From: Mauremys mutica
Taxonomy: Eukaryota > Chordata > Testudines > Geoemydidae
NCBI RefSeq assembly: GCF_020497125.1
Contig: NC_059081.1
Location: 63,446,768 to 63,510,767 of the forward strand
Direction: 5' to 3'
DNA length: 64,000 nt
Below, in pieces: positions 44,661 to 56,954 of this stretch. The first letter of the stretch is position 1. Every line of letters starts with the position of its first letter. The translations under genes were made by a program, and so were the position numbers. Under the pieces are notes generated by a model. It worked only from the letters and a program-made list of their open reading frames with translations. It was not told the origin of the DNA and made no database searches.

Positions 44661-45539
44661 TGTGAGGATTGTCCGGGGAGTTCGCTATTGACTACCGTGG
44701 TGCCTCCTTGTGGCTCATCTAGGGATTAGCTCTTAATCAGTCTGATGCCCCCTCCTTCAGTTTCTCACCCTGGGGTCTCTCCCTACAGACCCCATTGCTG
44801 TCTCTTTGTGGGCTGGCCCTCCGATCAGATCACTACAGGTTTCCCCTTTCAGGGTATCAGAGTCCCTCTGGACAACTGTCTCAGGCAGTCTTCTGCTCCA
44901 CTGACCAGACTGTGCCAGTGGCTGGAAGGGGAATCCAGGCCTGTCCCGGTTCCAGCCCAGGGACCATATAATTAGCAATCACAGTCTACATAATCACAGA
45001 CCCCACTGCTGTTTCCCTGGCCTACTTCCTACATTTCTCTCTAGTTTTGACCCCACCTCTAGGTTACCATCAGAGCTTCCTCTGCTCCCTGTGGGTATTT
45101 CACACTTCTTAGGCTCTTGCCAGAGTCTACAGTCCGAGGCAGGATCCCAGGACTTATCTCCCGAAACTGCCTCCTCATTTCTTGTCAACTCAACTCCTCG
45201 CTAGGGAGTAACTGCAGAGTTCCTTCCTGCAGCCCCCTCCTTGGGCTCCACTTCCTGGTTTTATACCAGCTCAGCCTGTCCCTGCCAAGCTGGGCTTCAT
45301 CATCCACTAGAACTTACCAGCCCTGACTAGGGTGACCAGACAGCAAATGTGAAAAATCAGGACAGGAGGCAGGGGGTAATAGAAGCCTATATAAGAAAAA
45401 GACCCCAAAATTGGGCCTGTCCCTATAAAATCGGGACATCTGGTCATCCTAGCCCCGACTCTCCTCCAAGTACAGCCTGTCACAGGGTTAAGGCCCTTTT
45501 TACTTACCCAGGCCTGTGTGGGACAAGCATCCCATCACA
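44661..45539 (-). mobile_element. probable solo LTR (minus strand) holding a hAT
   Basis: Ends TGTGAGGATTGTCC and CATCCCATCACA give a TG…CA pair. On the minus strand a TATA-like GGTATAAAACCAGG lies near 45262 and ACTAGAGAGAAATG downstream; the clear solo LTR at 59015 has the same order (TATAAAAGG, then ACTAGAGAGAAGG). The hAT at 45328-45451 lies upstream of the TATA. The 5-bp flanks (CTAGT, AGGAT) do not match, so one end may be misplaced. Confidence 0.5.
45328..45451. mobile_element. short hAT-type MITE (124 bp)
   Basis: TAGGGTGACCAGACAGCAAATG…AAATCGGGACATCTGGTCATCCTA, flanked by GCCCTGAC (45320-45327) and GCCCCGAC (45452-45459), an 8-bp duplication with one mismatch. Shares its ends with 7567-9097 and 56091-56213. 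Confidence 0.9.
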
Positions 45540-46457
45540 AGGATAAATACATTAAATTGAGGGGCTCCGACATGACAGTGGTGGAAGCCTGATAAGTACA
45601 TAGATAGATAGTCCAACTGCTGTATCACCCAGAGGTAATGCTGGCTTTTAATGGTGACTGCTGTACGAGGTATTTAAATGCTCAGAAATGAAACCTTTTA
45701 GAAATAGATATGGACTTTGGAACACACAGAAAAGTTCCTCTTTTTCAATGCTCTCCACAGTCATACCTGTAATGGACCGTTTTCCAGTCACCTGCGTCTG
45801 GTACTAATCACGGTTGCTTTTATCAGTGATAATGGAACAGTTTCAGCGATGAGCCCTAGTGTGGTGATGGCAGGGAAATAGACAGCCAGTGGCTGTTCCT
45901 TGCCACCTGGCCGCTCCGCCAGCTGCTGTTCCTCACTGCGGGCCACCCCACCAGCTGCTGTTCCTTGCCACCTTGTCAGCCACTTGCTCTGCTCACCACT
46001 CTCTCATTCACCGGCTGACTGTCAGTCACCTTTTGCTGCCATCTGCCTCTCTGCTGTGACCTCTGCATATTGGTCTCGGTTATTTTCAGCTCTTTGCAGG
46101 CTGGCCAGAAACACTGCCCCATCTGAAGTGATTTCAGCTCACATTTGATCATTTTAACATAACATAGAGGCACCTAATGAAACCTATTTAGCTCTTTCTT
46201 TAAACCAGACCGGGGTCCCTTAGAGAGTCCACAGCTCCTGGCTAGGACACCTGTCCCCACCCCTCTTACTCTCACAGGGCTCTGGCATTCGAGCCCCCTG
46301 GTTTAATGAGGTCTTTTCAGCTGAGGGTGACCCCCTCATTTGAGACAGGTTAACCACAGTTCTGCTCCCCTTTATTCATGCAATAAAGCCAACAACACTG
46401 GTAACAGCATTTCACTACCCCTGCTTTCAGTAGTAAAGTGATTTGGAACCCAACACC
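45540..46457. other. non-coding stretch with a small tandem repeat
   Basis: About 45898-45970 repeats CCAGCTGCTGTTCC within a unit of roughly 32 bp (two full copies and a partial). The remainder may be part of an old LTR element but I cannot define ends. No exon. Confidence 0.35.
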
Positions 46458-46827
46458 CAGGGCCGGCTCTAATTTTTTTGCCACCCCAAGCAAAAAAGAA
46501 GAGCGCCGCCCCACCGCACCCCATCCCCTCAGAGCGCCACGCCACCTGAAGCCCCGCCCCCCTCAGAGCGCCACGCCGTGCCAAGGCCACGCCCCCCCGA
46601 GCGCCGCACCGTGTCCCCACCCAGACTCTGAGCACCGCGCTGCCCCAAGCCCCCTCCGAGCGCCGCACCAACCCCCGTCCCCCAGCGCCGCACCACCGAA
46701 ATAAAAAATAAACCTCCAGCACTGCCCCGACGAACCAAAAAACCCAAAAAAAACCCCAAGCGCCGCCCTGCCCCAAGGTGCCGCCCCAAGCACGTGCTTG
46801 GTCGGCTGGTGCCTGGAGCCGGCCCTG
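46458..46827. mobile_element. hAT-type element (370 bp)
   Basis: Ends CAGGGCCGGCTCTAAT and GCCTGGAGCCGGCCCTG, exact 8-bp duplication CCAACACC (46450-46457 and 46828-46835). The interior repeats GAGCGCCGC/AAGCGCCGCC phrases. Same end family as 8621-9058 and 22716-22975. Confidence 0.93.
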
Positions 46828-46835
46828 CCAACACC

Positions 46836-48812
46836 AGCCAAAGTTGATCTGCTGGATAGCTAAGCAGAGTAGGTGTGCTCATGTAAATACAGTTTGCTCC
46901 TGAAGTCTCTCTCACTCCCAGCTAGCTGTCAGGGGAGAACTCATTCAGACCCTGCTTACATTACAGTATCGATCCCACCTTGCATAACGGCACTGTTAGA
47001 CCCATGGGAATTATGTTGCAAGAGTTATTTCTAGTGTACCCAGCATCCATAATGTCTTGATTTCCAAAGACTAATTGCTTCTGCATTATTAATACCGTAA
47101 GTGATTTCACAAAATACATTGCAGCTGCGAGCTGCATGAGTCATAAATTGTTTACATCCCCTGGGACCTTTGAGTAGAAGTATGTGTCAGAATAATCTCA
47201 GGTGATGAACAGAAGAGGTCGCTCCTTATTGGTTAGCACTGATACTCATCTTCCATTATGCTACTGGCATCTGAAATATGACTGTGTTTAGACACATCAT
47301 ACTTCATAGTCAAACAAACTAACTTCTGCTATCTGATTTCAGTGCTGAACAGCTCCCTGTGCCATGCTCTTCTCTGTGATAGTGGAGGAAGACATGTAAA
47401 CTACCACTATAATCTTTCCGGTTGGAATTATCCCTAAAGATGAAGGATGAACAAATATGCAAGAGCAGATAAGAACTGGGATATCAAGAGGAATAATACA
47501 ACTGCCTCCTTGTAAAGATAAAAGGGAAATGTCAACTCTGTTGCCTAAGAGAACACCAACCAAGCAAAAAACTAACCTAACCAGTTGGTAGCGCTACCAG
47601 CCTCCTGTTTAAGAAGGCAGTTGATGTATATATTGGGAAAGCATGAATTCCTTTCATCTTCTTTATGCTACACAGTTATTCAGTTCTTGCTGTACTTTGT
47701 GGGGATACTGATGGGTTTTTTCCCTCATTGTTTAAAAATCACTCTTACAAGTCCCTAGAGTTGGAAGTAGGCCCACTTGCTTTTTTTGAAAATCCAAATA
47801 AATGAAAAATGGTCTTTCCCAGGATGCTTTTGTTATTGACATTAAGCTATTCCCCCCCCCACCCAGATTCTCTCCTCACCATTGAAAATCAGATGTTCAT
47901 TGTGCTGTTTACAGTAGAGTGAGAAGAGGAAGTACCATAAATACAGTGGTAAATTTAACTACTGTATGCAGCTCTGGTATACTTTTGCCTACTATAATGA
48001 AATATACTGAGAGAGAATGCTTAATATTCAGCTAATGCTCAGTTACCTTAAAAATGACACACTTCAGTACAATTTAACACGGCAAATATCCCAGTTCTGT
48101 GTTTCTCACCATGTTATTTGGATACAGTACCAATTTATACCAGCAGAGAATTTGGCGCCACTACATTGAAGTCAATAAAGCGGTGCTGCATTTCTTCCAG
48201 AAGAAAGTTTGAATCTTTATTCCTAAATGTGTGCCTGGAAGGGCATGGACTGTACATTTGGAAATGGGATATTTCCCCCTTTGTGTGTTGGGATTGATAA
48301 ATGGATGTTCCATTCCATTATGGCAATATGTTTTATTGACAAGAATGTGGCCTGAGTATTCACTGAGTACTAGATGGTACTACATGCAAAGATTCCTCCC
48401 ACATGCATAATATCCCTCGTAGTAACAACGAATGCTAGTATCAGCTTTCTTCTAACGCATTGACGTTTGCACACTGCTCCTGGGCATTTCTTAGCATACT
48501 CTTGTGGTAGCTTTTCCAGCTAAGTACAATGTGTTACACAAGACAGCATTTAATAACATTACAGAATATAGCAATCTAACTTGAGTCAACGGTGAGAAAT
48601 GGCTACATTTCCCTTTTATAATTAGATCTTAATTTCCTCGCTATAATATCACCTATTACCCCGTTAACCAGGCCCTCATGGTACCCTTCAAGGGGTTTGC
48701 AGAAGGTTTGAAAGCCAAGCAAGATGGTCAGGAAACAGCAGTGATAATTCTCCAAACTATCCCTTCTGAAGGTATCTCTTAAGCACATGCTTCAGGTTAA
48801 GCACCTAAACGG
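46836..48812. other. AT-rich unique sequence, no gene seen
   Basis: A partial palindromic-MITE arm lies near 48132-48160 (TTTATACCAGCAGAGAATTTGG). Otherwise no repeats or exons recognised. Confidence 0.35.
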
Positions 48813-50106
48813 TGTCATAGTTTCAGGCCCTGTATTTCACCTCCGTGGTCCATCAAGGGCACTCACTTTAGGCTTCTGGCTCCCAGACATCACTTCTCTT
48901 GGGTGGAGACTCTGGTCTCACTCCCTCTGGACTGGGGATTTTAAGGCTGCACAGCTCCCTGCCTTACACTAGGATATCCCCAGCAAGCCAGACTGCCTAA
49001 GAGACCAGTGCCTGGACTTTGCTTTCTCTGGGGGCTATGCCCCATATAATGCCTGCAACAAGTTAAAACCTTGCTCTTTCTAAGGAAGCACATTTATTCT
49101 TAAAGTGACCTTTACAGAGAAAACATAGTAAAACAATAGAAGAACCTACATGTGTGCTAAAAAGTTTACTAGCAATCACCCCAATTCCAGCTGCGGTATA
49201 TTTTAGCCCTTCAAAACCCATAACTGGGTCTTCCCAGTTTTTACAAGTTCATCTCTCTTAGAACCAGAACAGAGACTGGGCAGATCAGAGGCTGGGTGTT
49301 TCTTCATACAGCTTGGGTCTTTGATCCTGGCTCTAGCCTACGTAACAGAGGTTCTCAAACTGTGGTCTGTGGACCACCAGTGGTCCACAAGCTCCATGCA
49401 GGCGTGGCTCCACTAATTAGGTGCCTGGACCCTGGAGAAGACATACATGTAAGGTGAGGTGGTGGCCTTGGCGGGAATAGGGGGTAAGTGGGAGGGGGCA
49501 GTGAAGTGAGAAGAGGGCGTGGGGGGAATTTCAGATGTGCAGGGCTGTGGCAGCCAGAGAAAGAGGCGACTTTCCCCAGCTCTAGGGGTGCGACCGCTGG
49601 GGAGAGACAGCCCTCCTTCTCAGCCTCAGCTCAGGGGCTGCCATGGTGGGGGAGAGAGAGCACATCCATCGCATTAGAAAGGTAAGACTACTGATAATAA
49701 AATACGAGTTGTGTGCTTTTATTTGTAGAACCAAAAAACAATTAAGGTTTTTTTTAATATAGCACTTTTATCCAAAGTGCTTTACAATAGTTAGCTAGAA
49801 GTACAAACAACATTTGGAAAGATCATTAAGTGGTCCGACAAGACCCTCAGCAATTTTCAAGTGGTCCGCAAAAAAAAATAATTTTGAGAACCACTGCTCT
49901 ACAACAAGTAATCAGCAGACAATGACTCACTCCTCAGGGCATAGCTTCAAAAGACTGGGGGTTTGCATAACCTGAGGTTGGGAATTTGCATTAACCTCTT
50001 CCTAGGTATTTTCCAGGAAATCCACTTAACACGCATTGTCCCAAAAGTCCATACTTGTCTGGCACGTTTTCAGTATAGTCTTTGAACTCCCAGTCCCATC
50101 TGTCAC
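48813..50106 (-). mobile_element. possible LTR stretch containing a hAT
   Basis: On the minus strand a TGTGACAGATGGGACTGGGAG start and an AACTATGACA end give TG…CA, and the style resembles turtle LTRs. The 5-bp flanks do not match and no internal genes remain. Low-confidence call. Confidence 0.28.
49346..49895. mobile_element. hAT-type element (about 550 bp)
   Basis: Left end CAGAGGTTCTCAAACTGTGGTC and right end (reversed) CAGTGGTTCTCAAAATT are inverted repeats, and both sides carry GTGGTCC phrases. The flanks CTACGTAA and CTCTACAA match poorly, so the duplication has decayed or the ends are shifted slightly. No transposase. Confidence 0.72.
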
Positions 50107-52508
50107 ATCTACCCCCTAGACAAGTTGTATGCTATCCGAACCCACAATAATACATAAGCTTGATGCAATAAAGCCTTCCAATATATTGCTGGAAATTTCC
50201 ATATCTACCAGAGGGTGAAATACTGGCTCTGCTGAGATCACTGGCAAAACTCCCATTAACATCAATGTGGCCAGGCATTTACATAGGCTTGAGTGCAGTC
50301 CTGGATAGGAATGGATTTAGGCAGATGCTTTCCTGAATTAGGGCCCATGTTTTGAACTGCAGTGAGAAATATGGCCTGGAGAAAGCCCCCATGCCATGTG
50401 AATGAAAATGAAGAACGCCCAGGGGCTATTTACAGCTACACAGTGTCAGAACACTCAATGCTCTCAAAATAAAATCAGACTGGTTAGGACCTAATCTTGA
50501 GACAAACTATTCACATGAGTAAGACAGTGCTTTGAGATCTTCCACTGGAAAGCCACTACTAAAGTATAAAGCATTGCTAGAAATTTATTCTGCTGCATTC
50601 TCTTTTCTTTTACAATATACTGTACACAAGAAAGTATCATAGCAGTGGCCAATAGCTCATGCTGAAAATGGAGAACAGAGTTAATAATCAGAACCTTATG
50701 GTCAATCAGCAGCCATCTCATTTTTGAATTTTGGACCCTGTCATCTTCAACTGTAAATGCACTGGTTGTCTGCTGCTTGTCATGAACAGGTGCTAAGCAA
50801 ATTCGTCACACCTGCTCTTCTAGTTCTTGTGTTTCAATATTTGTGCCACTTCCTTAAATTACTTTGAGTTAAGGTGGAAAAATAACTATTTTCAGCCATC
50901 ATTTTGAATAAAAGAGATTAAGCAGAACTGCATCATAAAGGCCTGTTATTGAAATACAGTACTACCAAATTCAATGTAAAGGGCATTTTGCGGGAAGTAG
51001 GAGAACATATATTTTTAATTAAAATGTCTTCAAATATGCAGGTAATGGTATGTTTTCAAAAAAGGAACAAATTACCCAGAATTACAGTACAGCAGTAATT
51101 AAAGTGCTTTTCCAAACAGCGGGTAACCTTTCTAAATACACAGTCTAGAGGTTATAAAGTAATACAAGTGCTATCACATGGTTGGTGAATATGATCTGCT
51201 ATGGAGTCAGATGGCATTGTGTAAATGTTACATGTTATGCAAATTCCGGTGCTCGATTGAAAAATAAATCCTTAAAACGAAATTATTATTCTGTTCAAAA
51301 TGTCATTATAAAAACACCTGCCATATAATGGACCCCAACACAACACGAAGTGCGGTGACAAACACAATGCAGAGGAGAAAAGGAGTTATTCCCACATAGT
51401 ACATCTGTGCCAATACAGATTATAGGAAAAAGAACTGGGTACTAGAATAACCTTAACAAGAAGAGTTCCTTCTGTTTTTAAAAGGTCTCTTTACTCAGTT
51501 TTTGGCAGTAAAGCTACAGATCAACAAAATGTGGTGACGGCCTTGCCACATGGGAAGGGACGCTATAGCTTATTGCACACACAGGTTTTTTGATAGCTCT
51601 CGGCATAGGGGTGAGGTTTGACTTGCGCACACTTAAGTCTAATTTTGAGGGTTTACGTGAGATTTATCTCCCACAAAGAGAGCCTGAACAAGGCCGCTGC
51701 TGGATTTAATTTCACCCTATAGGCTCAGTCCAACTCCCATTAAAGACCAAGGGAACATCTCCATTGTTACTTAAGTATTAATCATCCATTAAACAGATCT
51801 ATTCCAGCAGACATAGAGGCCTCAATCACACTGAAGCCCCTCTGTACAAACACGTAGCAAATGGATCCATGGCAATAAGGAGAAATAGTATGTTTTATTA
51901 ACCCAGACCTAGGTAGGTTGTACCACTGGCTGTTCTCCTCCACTGAGAACAGAAGAATACTATGCAACCTTCAGCCTAATTCTTTGCTCCATTCAGCCAT
52001 TAATGGAATAACTTTCCCTAGATGATCCGTGGAACAGGGGCACAGCAGAGGTCATATTTACACATTACCACAGATGAAAACAAACACATGGTACAGCACC
52101 ATTATGATGGACATTGACTCACTGCAGTGTATGGAGCTTTCAAAATTATGGTGACTTTGTGGGGTCACGGCACCTTTCTTAGGAGAATGTTGAGGCGCTG
52201 CATCACAAGAGTTAGCGAAAATTGGTTAGGACTGAAAATCAGACACCCCATATGTGATCTCTGCGGCCTCCATTTACTTTTAGAGCTGAGCTGTTTACAC
52301 TGCGCACACTTTAGAAGTTCCTCGTGAGGGATTATATCAATTTCAGCTGTAGTTTTCATTTTAAATCTCTCAAAGCATTGAGCTCTTTCAGAGCAGAAGA
52401 AACTTTTAAAGTGCGACTTCTCTAGTATGGCTGACAGGACCCTAACTATGGGCACCCACCTACAAAAGTGAAAGTGGATTAACTGGCTGCACAAATTGCT
52501 CAAAGTGT
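50107..52508. other. AT-rich unique sequence, no gene seen
   Basis: Longest repeat-poor stretch. A palindromic-MITE arm lies near 50240-50345. Any conserved non-coding element in the window would most likely be here or at 25.5-26.2 kb, but I can show none. Confidence 0.3.
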
Positions 52509-52530
52509 TAAATAAATAAATAAATAAAAA
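52509..52530 (+). repeat. (TAAA)n microsatellite
   Basis: Five consecutive AAAT/TAAA units. Confidence 0.85.
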
Positions 52531-52552
52531 TCAAAGAAATAAGTGCCATAGG

Positions 52553-53066
52553 CTTCTCATAAGAACATAAGAATGGCCCTATTGGGTCAGACCAAGGGTC
52601 CATCTAGCCCAGTATCCTGTCATGCAACAGTGGCCAATGCCAGGTGCCCTAGAGGGAATGAACGCAACAGGTAATCAAATGATCCATCCTTAGTTGCCTA
52701 TTCCCAGTTTCTGGCAAACAGAGGCTAGGGACATCATCCTTGCCCATCCTGGCTAATAGCCATTGATAGATCTATCTTCCATGAATTTATCTAGTTCTTT
52801 TTTGAACCTTGTTATAGCCTTGGCCTTCACAACACCCTCTGGCAAGGAGTTCCACAGGTTGACTGTGCATTGTGTGAAAAAATACTTCCTTTTGTTTGTT
52901 TTAAACCTGCTGCCTATTAATTTCATGTGGTAACACAGAGTTCTTGTGTTATGAGATGTAGTAAACAACACTTCCTTATCTACTTTCTCTACACCAGTTA
53001 TGATTTTATAGACCTCCATCATATCTCCCCTTAGCCATCTCTTTTCTAAACTGAATTGGTCTCAGA
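52553..53066 (-). pseudogene. CR1-like LINE 3' end, minus strand, with C-terminal frame
   Basis: A minus-strand frame (53022 down to 52753) encodes the C-terminus of a CR1/L2-type ORF2: [44 protein letters not shown] and a terminal [11 protein letters not shown] stop. A roughly 200-bp 3' UTR follows, with AGGATACTGGGCTAGATGGACC, TTGGTCTGACCCAAT and GGCCATTCTTATGTTCTTATG. The frame is open over its last 89 codons, so this is a fairly recent 5'-truncated copy. The plus-strand tail at 39775-39906 belongs to the same subfamily. Confidence 0.9.
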
Positions 53067-53561
53067 TTACATTGAGTGTTTGGATTTCAGGATCGTTCAT
53101 CCAATTAGGGGTTTGAGTCCATAATTCACACATATGGTGCTGGTGGCTTATGCCCCACATAGCTCCATTAAGTTTTCTATTTTTTCAGAATAACCCAGAG
53201 CCAACATGTTATGGAGATACCAGCAGTGGTGAGCTGCAGCCGGTTCGCGGGAACCGGTTGTTAAATTTAGAAGCCCTTTTAGAACCGGTTGTTCCCCGTG
53301 GGACAAACTGGTTCTAAAAGGGCATTTAAATTTAACAAGCGCTCCCTGCTGCGGCCCCAGCTCACCTCAGCTCTGCCTCCACCTCCTGCCATGAATGCTC
53401 CTCCCTGCATCTCCTCCCGCCCTGCTTCCCGCAAATCAGCAGTTCGCGCGGGAAGCCTGGGAGGGCTGAGAAGCAAGCAGGCTTCCTGCTCAGGCCCAGG
53501 AAGATGACGCTGAGGTAGGGAACTAGGGGGGCCGTGTGCCCTGGCCGGTCTCCAGCCGCGG

Positions 53562-53722
53562 CCCTCCCCGGCCCCGCGTTCTCGGCCCCAGCCACGACCC
53601 TCCCCAGCCATCCCTGGCCGCCCGGCTCCGGCCGCGACCCTCCCCGGCCCCGTGTCCCCGGCCACCCGGCTCCGGCCGCGACCCTCCCCGGCCCCGCGTC
53701 CCCGGCCGCCCGGCTCCGGTAG
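53562..53722 (+). repeat. GC-rich tandem repeat, about three copies
   Basis: The phrase GCCCGGCTCCGGCCGCGACC with CTCCCCGGCCCCG recurs at roughly 50-bp spacing inside the 53224-54508 element. Confidence 0.75.
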
Positions 53723-54179
53723 TCCGGGTCCGGGTCCGGGCCCGGGCCCAGCGGCGGCCGCGGCCCCATCTCCCGGATGCCCGGCTCCGGACACGGCCCC
53801 CCAGCTCCGGCCCGGCCTGGCCCCGTGGCTCCAGCCGCCCGGCTCCTGCTGTTTTGCCACGGGGCCGGGCTCCGGCAGCGCGGGTCCGGGCGTGGCGGCA
53901 GCCCTAGCTGCCCGGTTCCAGCTCTGGCTGCGGCCCTCCTTGGGTCCGGCCGCCGGGCTCCCGGCACATCCTCCGGCTCCGTCCGCGCGACTCCTGTCCC
54001 GGCCCCGCGTCCCCGGGCTCCCGGCTCCAGCAGCGGCCGGACTGTAGCGCCGCCGGCCACATCCAGGCAGCGCGGTAAGGGGGCAGGGAGGGGGTATTGG
54101 AGTGAGGGTAGGGGAGTTCGGGGTGGGGGGTCAGAGGGCAGGGAACAGGGGGATTGAATAGGGGCAAGGGTCCTGGTGG

Positions 54180-54430
54180 GGCAGTCAGGAAGGATCAGGG
54201 GTTGGATGGGGTGGTGGGAGGCAGTCAGGGGCAAGGGTTCCAGGGGCAGTCAGGGGACAGAGAGAAGGGGGGGTTGGATGGGGCAGGGGTCCTGGGGGGC
54301 CATCAGGAATGAGAGGAGGGGTTGGATGGGGTGGCGGAGGGCACTCAGGGTACAGGGAAGGGGGTGGATGGGGCAGGGGTCCCTGGGGTGGGGCGTCAAG
54401 GAACACGGGGGGTTGGATAGGGCAGGAGTC
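54180..54430 (+). repeat. G-rich degenerate minisatellite
   Basis: Repeats GGGGTTGGATGGGGYRG…GGGTCCTGGGG-type phrases four or five times with irregular spacing. Confidence 0.65.
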
Positions 54431-54562
54431 CGGGGCGGGGGGGGGGGGCATGATCCCTCCTGGGGTGAGGAGGGAACCGGTTGTTATGATTTTGGCAGCT
54501 CATCACTGGATACCAGTACAGACAGGATCCAGCTTCCAGAGGCACCATGACATATGTACTGA

Positions 54563-54926
54563 CAGTGGCAGATTAGTCACTGGGCCAATGGGGCCATGCC
54601 CAGGCCAATTGGGGGGCCTCCAGAAAGATGGACACCCCCACATCCCAACCTGCTCTGCCTGCCCGATACTCCTGACGAGGAGTGGGGAAGCCCCCATGCT
54701 CTGACCCCTCTCCCTGGCAGGAGTGCCAGGCAGGCAGGCAGGGCAAGCCCCTGCGGCCTGACCCCACTCCCCAGCAGGAGTGTGGGGCGGGACAAGGCCC
54801 CGTGCTCTGACCCCCATTTTCCTGGCAGGAGCACCGGGGAGGCGAGCGGGACTGCAGGCCGCAGGGGTGGGAACGGTCCCCCACTTGGTCTAGCCAAATG
54901 CCTCACAAACCCCTAATCTGCCTCTG
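54563..54926. mobile_element. hAT-type element (364 bp)
   Basis: Ends CAGTGGCAGATTAG and CTAATCTGCCTCTG, exact 8-bp duplication TGTACTGA (54555-54562 and 54927-54934). It sits only 46 bp beyond the right duplication of the 53224-54508 element. Confidence 0.93.
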
Positions 54927-54934
54927 TGTACTGA

Positions 54935-55959
54935 TGTCTGAACAAAACCAAGGCATACCGCACAATGTTTCCAGTGTTTTCTGGCAATGTTGCAACAACA
55001 AACCATATACGTTCACATGACATTTCTCTTAATGGCATCACTATCTTTGGCATGGAATAGATGCGTAGACATGAAAAAGGAGCATGTTTATTATGCCTAA
55101 CATTTATATCCCAGATTGTCACCCTGGGTCTGATCCCATGACCACTAATGTCAACAGAAACACTCTCATGGACTTCCATAGGCTTTAGAGCACTCACTTT
55201 GTCACCGCACCATTATGATTTTTTTTTAATTGAGCTCACATCACCTATGACTAAGATGAAACACTTCACAAGAGTGTCTCTGGCTATCATGAATGGCATG
55301 GCACAAAACAGACTAACACTGAGTAATGTCTCATTAGACAAAGGTACATGCCACTGGCCACTACTGCTCACTTTCTTTCTGCGCATTGTTATGCAAAATG
55401 CTTAGTGACTGCAAACAATCAGTACATCTATGCTTGGCATGGGTGTTACTAGATAACATAGCTGCAGCTATCATCCTGGTGATGCATCACAGCCTTGATG
55501 AAGGGGATTCTTTTCAAGCAATCAGCCCTCAAATTTGCCGTTTACAAGTATATTAAAACAAATTTAACATTTAATCTGTAATATTCATCTTATTTACAAT
55601 CCAACCTGTCTTTAGAGAGGTCATTGAATCAGGGCTCAGAGAAAATACATGACTCACTAGAGATAGTTAATACTCACACTATGCTGGTTAACTATTTCCA
55701 AACCACTTGTGGGAAAAGTGTCACAAACACACTTGTCAAAAATATTGAACAAATATCAATTTTGCAAACAGAAAAAGAGGTAAAATTAGATAAATACACA
55801 GGCTGGTTCTATATGTTTCACTCAGTTCTGTTCAGAACATCAATTTCAAAATTGTATTGTTACAGAAGTTTTATATTTCACAAGCACTCCAAGATCTCAG
55901 TCAGGACTAGCCCCAGTCATTGGTCACAGTCCCGGCTTCAAAGACCTTACAGTTCAAAG
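54935..55959. other. AT-rich unique sequence, no gene seen
   Basis: No exon or transposon ends recognised. Confidence 0.35.
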
Positions 55960-56042
55960 CCCTGATCCTGCAAGCTGCTCCACTACTGAGCCCTTCAGAT
56001 GGGTCCTGCACAGATTGATCCAGGTGGGGCAGCTTGTAGGAC
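55960..56042. mobile_element. palindromic MITE ('CCTGATCCTGCAA' family)
   Basis: The left arm CCTGATCCTGCAAGCTGCTCC is mirrored by GGGGCAGCTTGTAGGACTG. Related to 12136-12263. Confidence 0.55.
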
Positions 56043-56090
56043 TGAAGTATAAGAAAGTGTCTTGTGGATTCTTCAGGGTGGCATTAAAGC

Positions 56091-56213
56091 TAGGGTGACC
56101 AGATGTCCCGATTTTATAAGGACAATCCTGATATTTGGGGCTTTTTCTGATATAGGCGCCTATTACCCCACACCTCCATCCCGATTTTTCACACTTGCTA
56201 TTTGGTCACCCTA
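56091..56213. mobile_element. short hAT-type MITE (123 bp)
   Basis: TAGGGTGACCAGATGTCCCG…TTTGGTCACCCTA, flanked by ATTAAAGC (56083-56090) and ATTAAAGA (56214-56221), an 8-bp duplication with one mismatch. Short counterpart of 7567-9097. Confidence 0.92.
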
Positions 56214-56314
56214 ATTAAAGATGATCATTTTGTGACTGTATTAGCGTATGGGTAAAACATTTCAAAATGCCCGAGTGACTAAACAACCTAAGTTCCATTT
56301 TCAAAAGTGACTTA

Positions 56315-56417
56315 GGGCCAGATTTTTCAGGGTATTTAGGCACCTGAATGAGTTTTAGATGTTAAGGTGCTTTTGAAAGTACCATTAGGCACCTAAATAC
56401 CTTTAAAACTTTGGCCC
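56315..56417. mobile_element. palindromic MITE ('tatttaggcacct' family)
   Basis: The left arm GGGCCAGATTTTTCAGGGTATTTAGGCACCT mirrors the right arm TAGGCACCTAAATACCTTTAAAACTTTGGCCC. Confidence 0.65.
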
Positions 56418-56954
56418 TTGAATCTCATTGAAAGTGTATGTAGCCAAACATGTTTATGGCCCCGCTGTCCTTCACTTGGAGCTATCTGAGTTTGTGTAGA
56501 GGCCCTCGCATCTATTCTTTCCGATAAATTCATGTACAAAGGTTTTGTTACTACTAATTATAGTCTAGATGAGAGACTTGTCTCCTAGAGGGTAAAATTA
56601 GAAAATATTATTACTTTTATACTTCGGCATTTCCTTTTTTGCAATTCAAACAGAAGCTTTGTGTTTACGTAGTTAAGTATCCATTGGAACACTCAAAACG
56701 GAGCAGGAGATAGTCACAGGTGAATGTTGTTATTCTTGAACTCGAGCAATTTTCTTCCAACATAAAGCAGGGAGACAATGTAAAATATTACATGTGATAA
56801 CGACTGACTTTATATTGTATTTATTTTTGTATTCTTTTATTTAGCAGACCGTTGCTCTGATGTTCATGTACAGAGTCACAGTGCTTTTTGTCAATTGCAT
56901 TAATTATGGAGTGCATGCCTCTTATTTGCCAGTTTGAACAATGACGCATGTAGA
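56418..56954. other. AT-rich unique sequence, no gene seen
   Basis: Left flank of the RLE retrotransposon fragment. No exon recognised. Confidence 0.35.

Larger units (their letters stand above)
53224..54508. mobile_element. hAT-type element (1,285 bp) with internal minisatellites
   Basis: Left end CAGTGGTGAGCTGCAGCCGG and right end (reversed) CAGTGATGAGCTGCCAAAAT; both also carry GAACCGGTTGTTA just inside. Exact 8-bp duplication GATACCAG (53216-53223 and 54509-54516). The interior holds a GC-rich tandem block (about 53562-53722) and a G-rich degenerate tandem block (about 54180-54430). The 290-codon minus frame here (54234-53362) is compositional, with no transposase motif. Confidence 0.92.

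Noticed and set aside
48813..50106. Confident LTR call
   Set aside because: TG…CA ends can be chosen but the 5-bp flanks differ and I see no TATA at a suitable place; kept only as a low-confidence feature.
53362..54234. 290-codon minus-strand frame rich in G, P, R and A
   Set aside because: Entirely inside the 53224-54508 transposon and produced by tandem GC-rich units; no domain or splice sites.
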